Part shown: positions 1 through 6,897 of the stretch, in pieces
How positions within the stretch are numbered: the stretch's first letter is position 1
How the letters are laid out: each line of letters starts with the position of its first letter
Assembly: GCA_002401055.1 (NCBI GenBank)
Contig: NVRZ01000110.1
Location: 1 to 9,005, forward strand
Direction: 5' to 3'
From: Bacteroidota bacterium
GTDB taxonomy: Bacteria; Bacteroidota; Bacteroidia; NORP154
Length of the DNA stretch: 9,005 nucleotides
The notes under the pieces: generated by a model
Told to the model about the DNA's origin: nothing
What the model saw: the letters and a program-made list of their open reading frames with translations, nothing else
Databases searched by the model: none
Translations under genes and position numbers: made by a program

Positions 1-80
1 AGTACAACAAGGCACGACAAGCGTCCATTACAAATGAGATTATTGAAATTGTTGGTGGAGCTGAGGCCTTGAGTGGCTAG
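1..80 (+). CDS. atpG: ATP synthase F1 gamma subunit, C-terminal end only (partial)
   Basis: Only the last 25 codons are inside the window, read in the frame whose first full codon is base 3 and ending in TAG at 78-80. The visible peptide, containing NKARQASITNEIIEIVGG followed by AEAL, matches the highly conserved C-terminal helix of the gamma subunit, the central rotor shaft that couples proton flow in Fo to catalysis in the alpha/beta ring at the inner membrane. The extra SG after AEAL is a minor tail. The remaining atp genes are presumably to the left, outside the window. Identification rests on a short but very characteristic stretch, so it is confident although partial. Confidence 0.9.
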   Translation, partial: YNKARQASITNEIIEIVGGAEALSG

Positions 81-123
81 ATTGATTCGACAATAGTTTA
101 CAGTTTAAACCAAAGCAATTGTT

Positions 124-594
124 TTGAGCGAAGCCACACAAGTAATTATCTACACAGACGGCTCAGCATTGGGAAATCCTGGAAGGGGAGGCTACGGAAT
201 CGTAATGATTTCTAAAAATCACAGGAAGGAACTTTCACAAGGATATAGATTAACTACCAATAACAGGATGGAGCTTCTCAGCGTAATCGTTGGGCTTGAG
301 ACCTTAAAAAACCCTGGAACTGTAGTGACCATATTCTCAGACTCGAAATATGTAGTTGATGCGGTTGAAAAAAAATGGCTTTTTGGCTGGGAGGAAAAGA
401 ATTTCAAAAAGAAGAAAAATGTCGATCTATGGAAGCGCTTTCTACTGGTATATCCAAAACACAAAGTGTCTTTCACCTGGGTAAAAGGCCACGCAGGGAA
501 CGAAGAGAACGAGGTTTGTGATGAGCTGGCGGTAGATGCAGCCCACGGTACTGATTTACTTGTGGATGAAGGCTACGAAGCCAGTCAGGAATAA
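124..594 (+). CDS. rnhA: Ribonuclease HI
   Basis: Cleaves the RNA strand of RNA-DNA hybrids in the cytoplasm (R-loops, Okazaki primers). The 156-residue length is typical of single-domain bacterial RNase HI. All expected catalytic residues are visible: D12 in YTDGSALGNPG, E50 in NNRMELL, D73 in FSDSKYV, H123 in VKGHAGN and D133 in ENEVCDELA. The basic handle used for substrate binding is present around residues 82-103 and is lysine-rich (KKWLFGWEEKNFKKKK). The start is TTG at 124: an in-frame TAA lies at 106-108, only TTG (or a rare ATT at 118) is available before the first catalytic Asp, and the first internal ATG (205) would remove it. There is no clear ribosome binding site. It begins 43 bases after atpG on the same strand, so read-through from the atp genes is possible, and it converges with the downstream peptidase gene. 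Confidence 0.95.
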   Translation: MSEATQVIIYTDGSALGNPGRGGYGIVMISKNHRKELSQGYRLTTNNRMELLSVIVGLETLKNPGTVVTIFSDSKYVVDAVEKKWLFGWEEKNFKKKKNVDLWKRFLLVYPKHKVSFTWVKGHAGNEENEVCDELAVDAAHGTDLLVDEGYEASQE

Positions 595-617
595 TCGTTT
601 ATTTTTCAAGCATTTGC

Positions 618-3290
618 TTATTGAGATAGTTCATCCCAAAACAGCAATACTTTCTTGTCACTTTCCTCTTCTTTGATAGTTGCGAGCGTTGAGTTAATCT
701 TCTCTTTTTGAGTGACGATCGCCTTGAGCTTTATCTCTAGCTTTTTGACTTCAGATTCATTTTTCTTATTAACCTTTATTCCTACAACAACTTCCTCTTC
801 CCGCTCATTATACATTTCCAGAATTTTTTCAATCCTATAGAGTGTTGTTAATCTTGCCCACCAGGCTTCCTGATTCATAGCAGCATTCTTGAACAACTCC
901 AGCCCTAAATTAATGGTGTTATCATCTTGCTTTATTAAGTAATCACTGTAAATATCCAACAGATTGTATTTGTCGTATTCGTCCACTTTCTCATAGGTTT
1001 CGATAAAAAAGGAGTTCTGCTCAGCTTCTCCATACGAAGCAAATACTTCAGCAATATCTATCAACAGATTCTCTGTCGTTTTATCATCGAATGTGTTTAT
1101 TTCCTTAAAAGCGGTTTCATGACTCTCTTTTGCCAGAGCTACTACCGCCTGACCCATAACTTCGTATGACTTGTCGGAGAGCGCGTCTTGGTACAGCAAT
1201 TTCAACTGTGGGTCTTTTTTGCCGATAGTATCTGGGTCAAAATAAGCGGATAGTAGTAATACTGCCGTAGCTCTCACATCTGATTTTACATCATTTTCTG
1301 CGAGTTCCATTAGTTCGTCCTTAATGTTGAGGTCAGGTTCAGATAATAGATGCTTGACGTTTTTTATTGCCTTAGCCCTCAGATTCCAGTTTTTGTCTTT
1401 CAAGGCATCTGCGAATGTGGTTATCATATCTCCTTCATCCCGAAACTTCTTAAGTTGATCAAGTGCCTCGAACCTGTCCAGGTACAAAGGCGCATTATTG
1501 TATTGAAATATCCACGCTTCTTTTGATTTGTAATCTTTCTTTGTGCACAACAGCATTTTTTCTGCATCAAAGTTTACAAGATCTGGCTTTTTAGTCACTT
1601 TAAAGCTGAATGTCTGCTTCACAGAATCGACTACTATTTTCTCTCTTGTTACCTCCCCACTCACATAAATATCAACCTCTACAGGAAGATAATACAAAGG
1701 AGTTTCTCCGATTTTTTGCGCTTGCGAAACGGTCAATGTCTGTGTCTTGATTGAATCAATGTAGTCGTAGGTAATGAACAAATGTGGGTGTCCAGAACTC
1801 AAAAACCATTGGTTGAAAAACCAGTTCAAATCCTCTCCGGTTACCTTCTCAAAGGCCAATCTGACATGGTGTATTTCTACTGACTTGTATTTGTTTTCTT
1901 CAAGATATATGCGCAGTGATTCAAAAAATGCCTCATCGCCAACATACTTTCTAAGCATATGTAATACCCGCCCTCCTTTGGCGTAGGAGTGACTGTCAAA
2001 CATATCGTCTTTATCATCGTAATTGAATCTGATAAGATCAACTTTCTTTTTGGTTGCGGACCACAGGTATTGATCTAAGTCCTTTTGGAGGGCGTAGTCG
2101 GCTTCATCACGGCCATACTTGTATTCGTTCCATAGATATTCGCCATAGGTTGCAAAAGACTCGTTCAAAGGCAAATTGGCCCAGGATTCACAAGTAACCA
2201 GGTCCCCGAACCAATGGTGGAACAGCTCGTGGGCAATGATATCTTCGTGAGTCTCATCTAGGTACTCACGTTCATCTTTTTGCAGAAACTCACCGTGAAT
2301 AACGGCCGTGGTATTCTCCATTGCTCCAGAAACATAGTCTCTAACAACTATTTGAGCATACTTATCCCACGGGTAGTCTACGCCCAATACGTTTGAGTAA
2401 AACTGAAGCATTTCAGGAGTGTTGCCAAAGATCATCTTGGCATGTTTTTCATACTCCTTTTCAACGTAGTAATTCACTTCTATCTCCCGCCATTGATCTT
2501 TCACGATTGAAAATTCACCCACTGCCATCATTGTTAGATATGGAGCGTGAGGAAGGTCCAACTTCCAGTAATCAGTTCTGGTATCATCCTCATTCAGAGT
2601 TGAATATTGTAAAGTGCCGTTGGAAAGTGTTACGTATTTATTATCAACAGTTATGTACAACTCTTGTGTCATGCGCTCGTTCGGGGAATCTACCGTAGGA
2701 AACCAACAAGAGCTCGATTCCGTTTCACCTTGCGTCCAAATCTGTGTTGGCTTGTCTTCCTCAGTACCATCCGGGTTGATGAAATATAGCCCTTTCGCAT
2801 CTGAAATCGCGCTGCTTCCTTTGGTTTCTAGATCGTTTGGTTTTGCGGTATAATCTATAAATACATTTATGCTTTCGTCTTTGCTGTATTGTTTGTCCAG
2901 CTCAATGCTAAGGACGTCGTCATTGTAAGAATATTTCAATTCCTGTAAGCCATAGTCTGTGTCGAGTGCCACTTCATGTATATCAAGTCCTTTTGCGTCA
3001 AAATCTACAGCAGTAATCGGATAGAAATAAGGTTTAAAAGTGAGTGTGGCTTGACCCAGTAGGTGCGTTTTTTCCAAATCAAACTTTACACGAAGTTTTG
3101 TGTGGATCAGGTCAATTTTTTGCGTCTCCGCAGCTCTGTACACACTGTAAATGACGGGTTGCGCTTCCACCAAATCCCGATTCAAGGAGGCTGAGGATAT
3201 ATCGCCACCTTTCTTTGAAGAGGCGCAGGAGCTTAGGATTAATACTGAGAACCCAAGACTAACTGCGTAGAATGTATTCGAGATTTTCAT
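618..3290 (-). CDS. M1-family zinc metallo-aminopeptidase, lipoprotein, with HEAT-like C-terminal domain
   Basis: Predicted to remove N-terminal residues from peptides in the periplasm or at the cell surface. The first 22 residues form a lipoprotein signal: short basic start, hydrophobic core, lipobox L19-S20-S21-C22. An N-terminal beta domain (about 58-260) is followed by the thermolysin-like catalytic domain (about 270-500). This carries the exopeptidase motif GAMEN at 322-326, the zinc motif HELFH at 354-358, the third zinc ligand E377 at the usual spacing (NESFA), and the transition-state tyrosine Y436 in SYAKGG. A beta domain (about 505-590) and a HEAT-like alpha-helical region (about 600-820) follow. 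The last 60 or so residues are highly charged and likely coiled coil. The length (890) is close to E. coli PepN (870), but PepN is cytoplasmic and this protein is exported. Substrate preference cannot be read from sequence. It is transcribed divergently from the nif3-like gene and converges on rnhA. Confidence 0.93.
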   Translation of the reverse strand: MKISNTFYAVSLGFSVLILSSCASSKKGGDISSASLNRDLVEAQPVIYSVYRAAETQKIDLIHTKLRVKFDLEKTHLLGQATLTFKPYFYPITAVDFDAKGLDIHEVALDTDYGLQELKYSYNDDVLSIELDKQYSKDESINVFIDYTAKPNDLETKGSSAISDAKGLYFINPDGTEEDKPTQIWTQGETESSSCWFPTVDSPNERMTQELYITVDNKYVTLSNGTLQYSTLNEDDTRTDYWKLDLPHAPYLTMMAVGEFSIVKDQWREIEVNYYVEKEYEKHAKMIFGNTPEMLQFYSNVLGVDYPWDKYAQIVVRDYVSGAMENTTAVIHGEFLQKDEREYLDETHEDIIAHELFHHWFGDLVTCESWANLPLNESFATYGEYLWNEYKYGRDEADYALQKDLDQYLWSATKKKVDLIRFNYDDKDDMFDSHSYAKGGRVLHMLRKYVGDEAFFESLRIYLEENKYKSVEIHHVRLAFEKVTGEDLNWFFNQWFLSSGHPHLFITYDYIDSIKTQTLTVSQAQKIGETPLYYLPVEVDIYVSGEVTREKIVVDSVKQTFSFKVTKKPDLVNFDAEKMLLCTKKDYKSKEAWIFQYNNAPLYLDRFEALDQLKKFRDEGDMITTFADALKDKNWNLRAKAIKNVKHLLSEPDLNIKDELMELAENDVKSDVRATAVLLLSAYFDPDTIGKKDPQLKLLYQDALSDKSYEVMGQAVVALAKESHETAFKEINTFDDKTTENLLIDIAEVFASYGEAEQNSFFIETYEKVDEYDKYNLLDIYSDYLIKQDDNTINLGLELFKNAAMNQEAWWARLTTLYRIEKILEMYNEREEEVVVGIKVNKKNESEVKKLEIKLKAIVTQKEKINSTLATIKEEESDKKVLLFWDELSQ

Positions 3291-3335
3291 TAAATTGAGG
3301 TGCTGGAGGCTCTAGTGTTCTCCTTCACAGATGTC

Positions 3336-3369
3336 CAAATTTAATCATAAGATGTATTACTTTTGCAAA
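3336..3369 (-). promoter_or_regulatory. Candidate Bacteroidota promoter for the M1 aminopeptidase gene
   Basis: On the minus strand TAAATTTG (3343-3336) matches the Bacteroidota -7 consensus TAnnTTTG exactly. A TTTG (3369-3366) lies 22 bases upstream, within the tolerated spacing for the -33 element. Transcription would start near 3329 and give a leader of about 40 bases before the ATG at 3290. The match is by eye; TA-rich DNA yields chance hits, so this is moderate evidence. Confidence 0.5.
3358..3365 (+). promoter_or_regulatory. Candidate -7 box for the nif3-like / zinc-ribbon operon
   Basis: TACTTTTG matches TAnnTTTG exactly and sits 20 bases before the ATG at 3386, implying a leader of roughly 14 bases. 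No TTG is visible at the expected -33 distance, which weakens the call. The box directly abuts the TTTG assigned as -33 element of the opposing promoter, so the two promoters would share DNA. Confidence 0.4.
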
Positions 3370-3385
3370 TATATAGGTCAATAAA

Positions 3386-4480
3386 ATGCAGCTAAAAGAT
3401 CTCGTTAAGTATTTGGAGCAGTTAGCCCCGCTATCACTTCAGGAATCCTATGATAATTCCCGGTTACAGATAGGGAGTGCACGCAAAAGCATTAAATCAG
3501 CCCTTGTAACCGTGGATTGTACGGAAGATGTTATACGTGAGGCAAAGAGGAAAAGGGCGGGAGTCATTCTCACCCATCATCCTTTAATATTTGGATCTTT
3601 AAGAAGCATAGCGGGAAACAGTCACGTTGAAAGAACGATTGAATTGGCCATTAAGAACGACATTGCCATCTATGCGATCCATACAAACCTGGACAATATT
3701 TATACAGGAGTAAATTCAAGAATATGTGATAAGTTGGGAATAAAGGGGAGGAATATTCTCCGTCCCAAAAGGGGTGGCCTGAAAAAGCTTTACACATTTG
3801 TTCCTCTTAAGCAGGCAGAAAAGGTAAAGAATGCGCTTTTTAGAGCAGGAGCAGGAAAGATTGGTGCCTATTCTGAAACGAGTTTCTCGAGCGAGGGTTC
3901 TGGAACTTTTCTTGCTTCGAGTGGGACCAACCCTTTTGTAGGGAAAAAGGGTGACCGCCATACCGAGTCAGAGGTGAAGATCGAGACAATTTTCCCAGAT
4001 TATATTGAAAGCCAAGTATTGACGGCCCTCTTAAACGCCCATCCATATGAAGAGGTAGCCTATGATATTGTATCTCTTGATAACATTAATCAGTTGGTTG
4101 GATCAGGTATGATTGGAGAATTGAAGGAAAGCGTAAGTGAAATACTGTTTCTTAACAAAATAAAAAGAGTAATGAGGGCGAAAGGTCTTCGATATACAAA
4201 GTTGATGGGTAAAAAGATAAGCAAGGTGGCGGTATGTGGAGGCGCGGGTAGCTTTTTGCTTCAAGATGCAATTAACGCTGGTGCTGATCTATTTCTGACC
4301 TCAGACTGTAAATATCATGAGTTTTTTGATGCTGATAACAGTATTGTCATAGCCGATATTGGACACTATGAGAGTGAACAGTTTACAAAGGAACTTATCC
4401 GTGACTTAATTATGAAAAAATTCCCTAAATTTGCGCTCCATTTATCAGAGACAGTAACTAATCCAGTAAAGTATTTATAG
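3386..4480 (+). CDS. Nif3/YbgI-like dinuclear metal centre protein (GTP cyclohydrolase 1 type 2 homolog family)
   Basis: A member of the widespread Nif3 family, whose known structures are hexameric rings with a two-metal site in each subunit. The cellular role is unsettled; a GTP cyclohydrolase activity has been proposed for some members. The ligands line up with E. coli YbgI: H64 and H65 in THHPLIFG, D103 in HTNLDN, and H327 with E331 in GHYESE. At 364 residues it is the long form: residues about 130-235 are an inserted PII/CutA-like domain (from LYTFVPL to HPYEEVAYDI) between the two halves of the Nif3 fold, as in Bacillus YqfO and Staphylococcus SA1388; YbgI lacks it. The start codon ATG at 3386 fits family N-termini (MQLKDLVKYLE). 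The next gene starts one base after its stop, so the two are almost certainly co-transcribed and probably translationally coupled. Confidence 0.92.
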   Translation: MQLKDLVKYLEQLAPLSLQESYDNSRLQIGSARKSIKSALVTVDCTEDVIREAKRKRAGVILTHHPLIFGSLRSIAGNSHVERTIELAIKNDIAIYAIHTNLDNIYTGVNSRICDKLGIKGRNILRPKRGGLKKLYTFVPLKQAEKVKNALFRAGAGKIGAYSETSFSSEGSGTFLASSGTNPFVGKKGDRHTESEVKIETIFPDYIESQVLTALLNAHPYEEVAYDIVSLDNINQLVGSGMIGELKESVSEILFLNKIKRVMRAKGLRYTKLMGKKISKVAVCGGAGSFLLQDAINAGADLFLTSDCKYHEFFDADNSIVIADIGHYESEQFTKELIRDLIMKKFPKFALHLSETVTNPVKYL

Positions 4481-4481
4481 A

Positions 4482-5384
4482 ATGGCAACAGCAAAGAAAA
4501 CTGCACCCAAGAAAGCATCAGCAAAGAAAGCGGCACCCAAGAAAGCAACTGCAAAAAAGCCGGTAGCTAAAAAAGTAGCTGCTATGAAAGAAGTGGCTAA
4601 GAAGCCCGTAGCCAAGAAGGCAGCACCTTTAAAGAAATTTCCTAGTGGGGCTGTTCCTATTGAGAAGAAATTGAGAGCTTTATTTGACCTTCAGGGAATT
4701 GATTCAAAAATTGATAGCATTAGAACAATTCGTGGAGAATTGCCATTGGAAGTTAGTGATCTAGAAGACGAGATTGAGGGATTGGCTACCAGGGTAACAA
4801 ATTTCAAAGATGAAACGGAAAAGATAGAGGATACAATCACCAATAAGAAGTTGGAGATTAAGGAATCCAAGTCAATTATAAAGAAATACGAAAAGCAACA
4901 GGGAAACGCCAGAAATAATCGTGAATTTGGATCATTGGCAAAGGAGATTGAATTTCAACACCTTAATATTCAGGTAGCTGAAAAAAAAATCAGTGAATTT
5001 AAAATGGGCATTGACTCTAAGAGTGATACCATTGATTCAGCTAAAAAAGATTTAAAGGAGAGAAAAGGTGACTTAAAGCACAAGAAAAAAGAATTAGATG
5101 AGATAGTTGCTGAAACTGAGAAGGAAGAGAGAAAGCTATCTAAAAAATCTACGGAAGCTGAAAGGTATATTGAAGATCGCCTACTTATTGCTTACAAACG
5201 AGTTCGTTTGAACGCAAGGAATGGCTTGGCTGTTGTTTCTGTTGAGAGAAATTCTTGCGGAGGTTGTTTTAATAAAATTCCACCACAGCGTCAACTTGAT
5301 ATCAGACTACATAAGAAGATTATCGTATGTGAACACTGCGGAAGAATCCTTGTAGACCCAGAAATTGCTGAGGTTAAGCTGTAG
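4482..5384 (+). CDS. Coiled-coil / C4 zinc-ribbon protein (DUF164, zf-RING_7) with lysine/alanine-rich N-terminal tail
   Basis: Three parts are visible. Residues 1-58 are a Lys/Ala/Pro/Val tail with KKA, PKK and AKK repeats, resembling histone H1 or bacterial H1-like tails. Residues about 60-235 are a long charged helical hairpin, starting at EKKLRALFDLQGIDSKID, typical of the family. Residues 257-295 hold the zinc ribbon with Cys pairs C259/C262 (SCGGC) and C283/C286 (CEHC). Related proteins are Helicobacter HP0958 (FlgZ), which binds RpoN and flaA mRNA, and Chlamydia CT398, which has been reported to bind sigma-54. The role in Bacteroidota is unknown; nucleic-acid or sigma-factor binding is inference. 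The core normally starts near EKKLRAL, so the tail is an added extension. No better-placed start is apparent: the ATG at 4482 is one base past the nif3 stop. A later in-frame ATG at residue 35 would remove about half the tail. Confidence 0.88.
   Translation: MATAKKTAPKKASAKKAAPKKATAKKPVAKKVAAMKEVAKKPVAKKAAPLKKFPSGAVPIEKKLRALFDLQGIDSKIDSIRTIRGELPLEVSDLEDEIEGLATRVTNFKDETEKIEDTITNKKLEIKESKSIIKKYEKQQGNARNNREFGSLAKEIEFQHLNIQVAEKKISEFKMGIDSKSDTIDSAKKDLKERKGDLKHKKKELDEIVAETEKEERKLSKKSTEAERYIEDRLLIAYKRVRLNARNGLAVVSVERNSCGGCFNKIPPQRQLDIRLHKKIIVCEHCGRILVDPEIAEVKL
4491..4580 (+). repeat. 30-bp tandem repeat encoding a 10-residue Lys/Ala unit
   Basis: Three consecutive 30-base units (4491-4520, 4521-4550, 4551-4580) encode AKKTAPKKAS, AKKAAPKKAT and AKKPVAKKVA. 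The first two units differ at about 4 of 30 bases; the third is more diverged. The pattern fades into irregular VAKK/AKK motifs up to residue 52. It is the kind of array that can gain or lose units by slippage. Confidence 0.8.
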
Positions 5385-5392
5385 TCAGCAAT
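5364..5392. terminator. Inverted repeat between convergent genes, weak terminator candidate
   Basis: ATTGCTGA (5364-5371) and TCAGCAAT (5385-5392) are perfect 8-base complements separated by 13 bases. The hairpin spans the stop codon of the zinc-ribbon gene and lies just past the stop of the OmpP1-like gene arriving from the other side, a place where a shared terminator would sit. No T tract follows on either strand, so it is not a classical intrinsic terminator. Confidence 0.3.
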
Positions 5393-5409
5393 AGCGTAAG
5401 CTTCGATAA

Positions 5410-6885
5410 CTAAAATCTAACTGCAAAGGTGGCCATAAGTTGATGGCTGGTCGAGGAAGTTGCTGTAGTTGCTACTAGATCTGGGCTGTATAAATAGTAT
5501 TCTCCACTGGTTTCAGAGAACACATAGGCAATGTCTATTGAAATAATATCCTCTCTTATGCCAAACCCGAGGGAATAGCTGCTCCTTACACCCTTTTGAG
5601 TAGATGTTTTAAAAGGCGTTCCATACAATACATAGCCTCCACGGAAAATGAAGGGAAGGAAACGCCATTCTGTACCAATTTTAAGAATTCCATTTCCTTT
5701 ATATTTATTGGCAATCTCTCTGTTGCTATTGGAAAATGAAAAGCTGGGCGAGCTTAGGCTTGCTGTAGAGTAGTCAACCCACTCATAATCAGCACTCAAT
5801 AATCCTTGTTTCCCTATCACAAAGGCAATGTTTCCCATCAGGCGCATTGGTGAAATGATCTTGTAATCAAATGAGCCGTTTGGCGATACAGCCTCATATT
5901 CCCGATCTGTTGATGATGACCACTCAGGAATAGAATCGAAAGAAGCATTCATCTTAGAGGTAAACTCATCAGATAAGGCGTAAAATGTTGGTGTGTGAAA
6001 AGCGGCTCCAATCCTTATCCAGTTTGCCGCTCGGTATATAATGCCAATTTTGAAGTTAATTCCGTTTCCTGTGGTGGTAAAATTATCTTCGAGCGTGAAA
6101 TAGTTTAGGTAGGCAATTGTATCATTAATATCTTCTTCTCGATAAGTAGAAGTTTCGGTATACTTCACAACAGGAAATCCTAAACTAGCGCCTATGTACA
6201 GGCGGTTGGCGTAATTCGCTGCAACAGATACAGCCAGTTCGTTTACCCCTCCTTTGCGCCTTATGGTTTTAGTTTGTTCCAGGCCTCCTCCATTAACCAC
6301 GGTCATGTAGCTATTGGAATCAACAGTGTCGAGTGGGTTTAACAAATACGTTTGCCATGCCAAGCCTGCACCAAAAGGATTATAAGCTTCCAGTTCTGAT
6401 TGAAATGTTCCCTGAACATCTAGCAGGTAATGATCAAGCAAGGAAGATGTGGGGTTAAATCCAACAAGGCGTGTTCTGTTGTTAAAGTTGATGGTTTTAT
6501 TATAAGTAAAAGCCAGCTGCGTAGCTACCCAACTCGTTTGGTGAGAATTGTTCTGGAGCTTAGCCAAAACAATGCCTATGTTGCCGAAGTTAACATTGAA
6601 TTTGTTTCCGCGATCTGTTTCGCCATAATGCGTCGCTTTAGTAGATTCAAGAAACATGACCGTAGTAAACGATAGCTCTGATTGACGATAAACTCCCAAT
6701 CCTGCCGGGTTTGCAGCAACTACTGACAAATCACCGCCCAGCGCTCCAAATGCACCGCCCATGGCAACATATCGAGAGGTGCCGAAAACGCCAGTCTGAG
6801 ACATTCTCAAGGCATCTACCTCATTTTGTGCCGAAACATTCAACGACCACAGGCCTGCAATTAATATGACAGTAATAGATCTCAT
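5410..6885 (-). CDS. OmpP1/FadL-family outer-membrane beta-barrel protein
   Basis: Predicted outer-membrane barrel. Relatives include E. coli FadL (long-chain fatty acid uptake) and TodX (hydrocarbon uptake), but Bacteroidota paralogs are of unknown substrate. Residues 1-19 are a signal peptide with a likely cut after VSA, leaving QNEVDALR. The N-terminal family signature follows at 36-66: TSRYVAMGGAFGALGGD, then ANPAGLGVYR, the NPAGL segment typical of this family. The rest alternates polar and aromatic residues as in beta strands and ends in a terminal phenylalanine (FAVRF), the usual last-strand signal for barrel assembly. The 491-residue length is somewhat larger than FadL. The start at 6885 lies 12 bases after the stop of the upstream low-complexity lipoprotein gene, so the two form an operon. 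No C-terminal T9SS domain is seen. The specific substrate cannot be inferred. Confidence 0.85.
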   Translation of the reverse strand: MRSITVILIAGLWSLNVSAQNEVDALRMSQTGVFGTSRYVAMGGAFGALGGDLSVVAANPAGLGVYRQSELSFTTVMFLESTKATHYGETDRGNKFNVNFGNIGIVLAKLQNNSHQTSWVATQLAFTYNKTINFNNRTRLVGFNPTSSLLDHYLLDVQGTFQSELEAYNPFGAGLAWQTYLLNPLDTVDSNSYMTVVNGGGLEQTKTIRRKGGVNELAVSVAANYANRLYIGASLGFPVVKYTETSTYREEDINDTIAYLNYFTLEDNFTTTGNGINFKIGIIYRAANWIRIGAAFHTPTFYALSDEFTSKMNASFDSIPEWSSSTDREYEAVSPNGSFDYKIISPMRLMGNIAFVIGKQGLLSADYEWVDYSTASLSSPSFSFSNSNREIANKYKGNGILKIGTEWRFLPFIFRGGYVLYGTPFKTSTQKGVRSSYSLGFGIREDIISIDIAYVFSETSGEYYLYSPDLVATTATSSTSHQLMATFAVRF

Positions 6886-6897
6886 GACACGGACATC

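Noticed and set aside
81..123. Promoter or operator between atpG and rnhA, including the palindrome GTTTAAAC at 103-110
   Set aside because: No exact TAnnTTTG box is present and an 8-base A/T palindrome is common by chance; rnhA may simply follow atp transcription.
571..606. Possible rnhA terminator: GGCT-ACGA-AGCC followed by a T-rich stretch
   Set aside because: The stem is only 4 base pairs, lies inside the coding end, and the T-rich run is about 14 bases away; too weak to call. A second small hairpin near 607-618 is equally weak.
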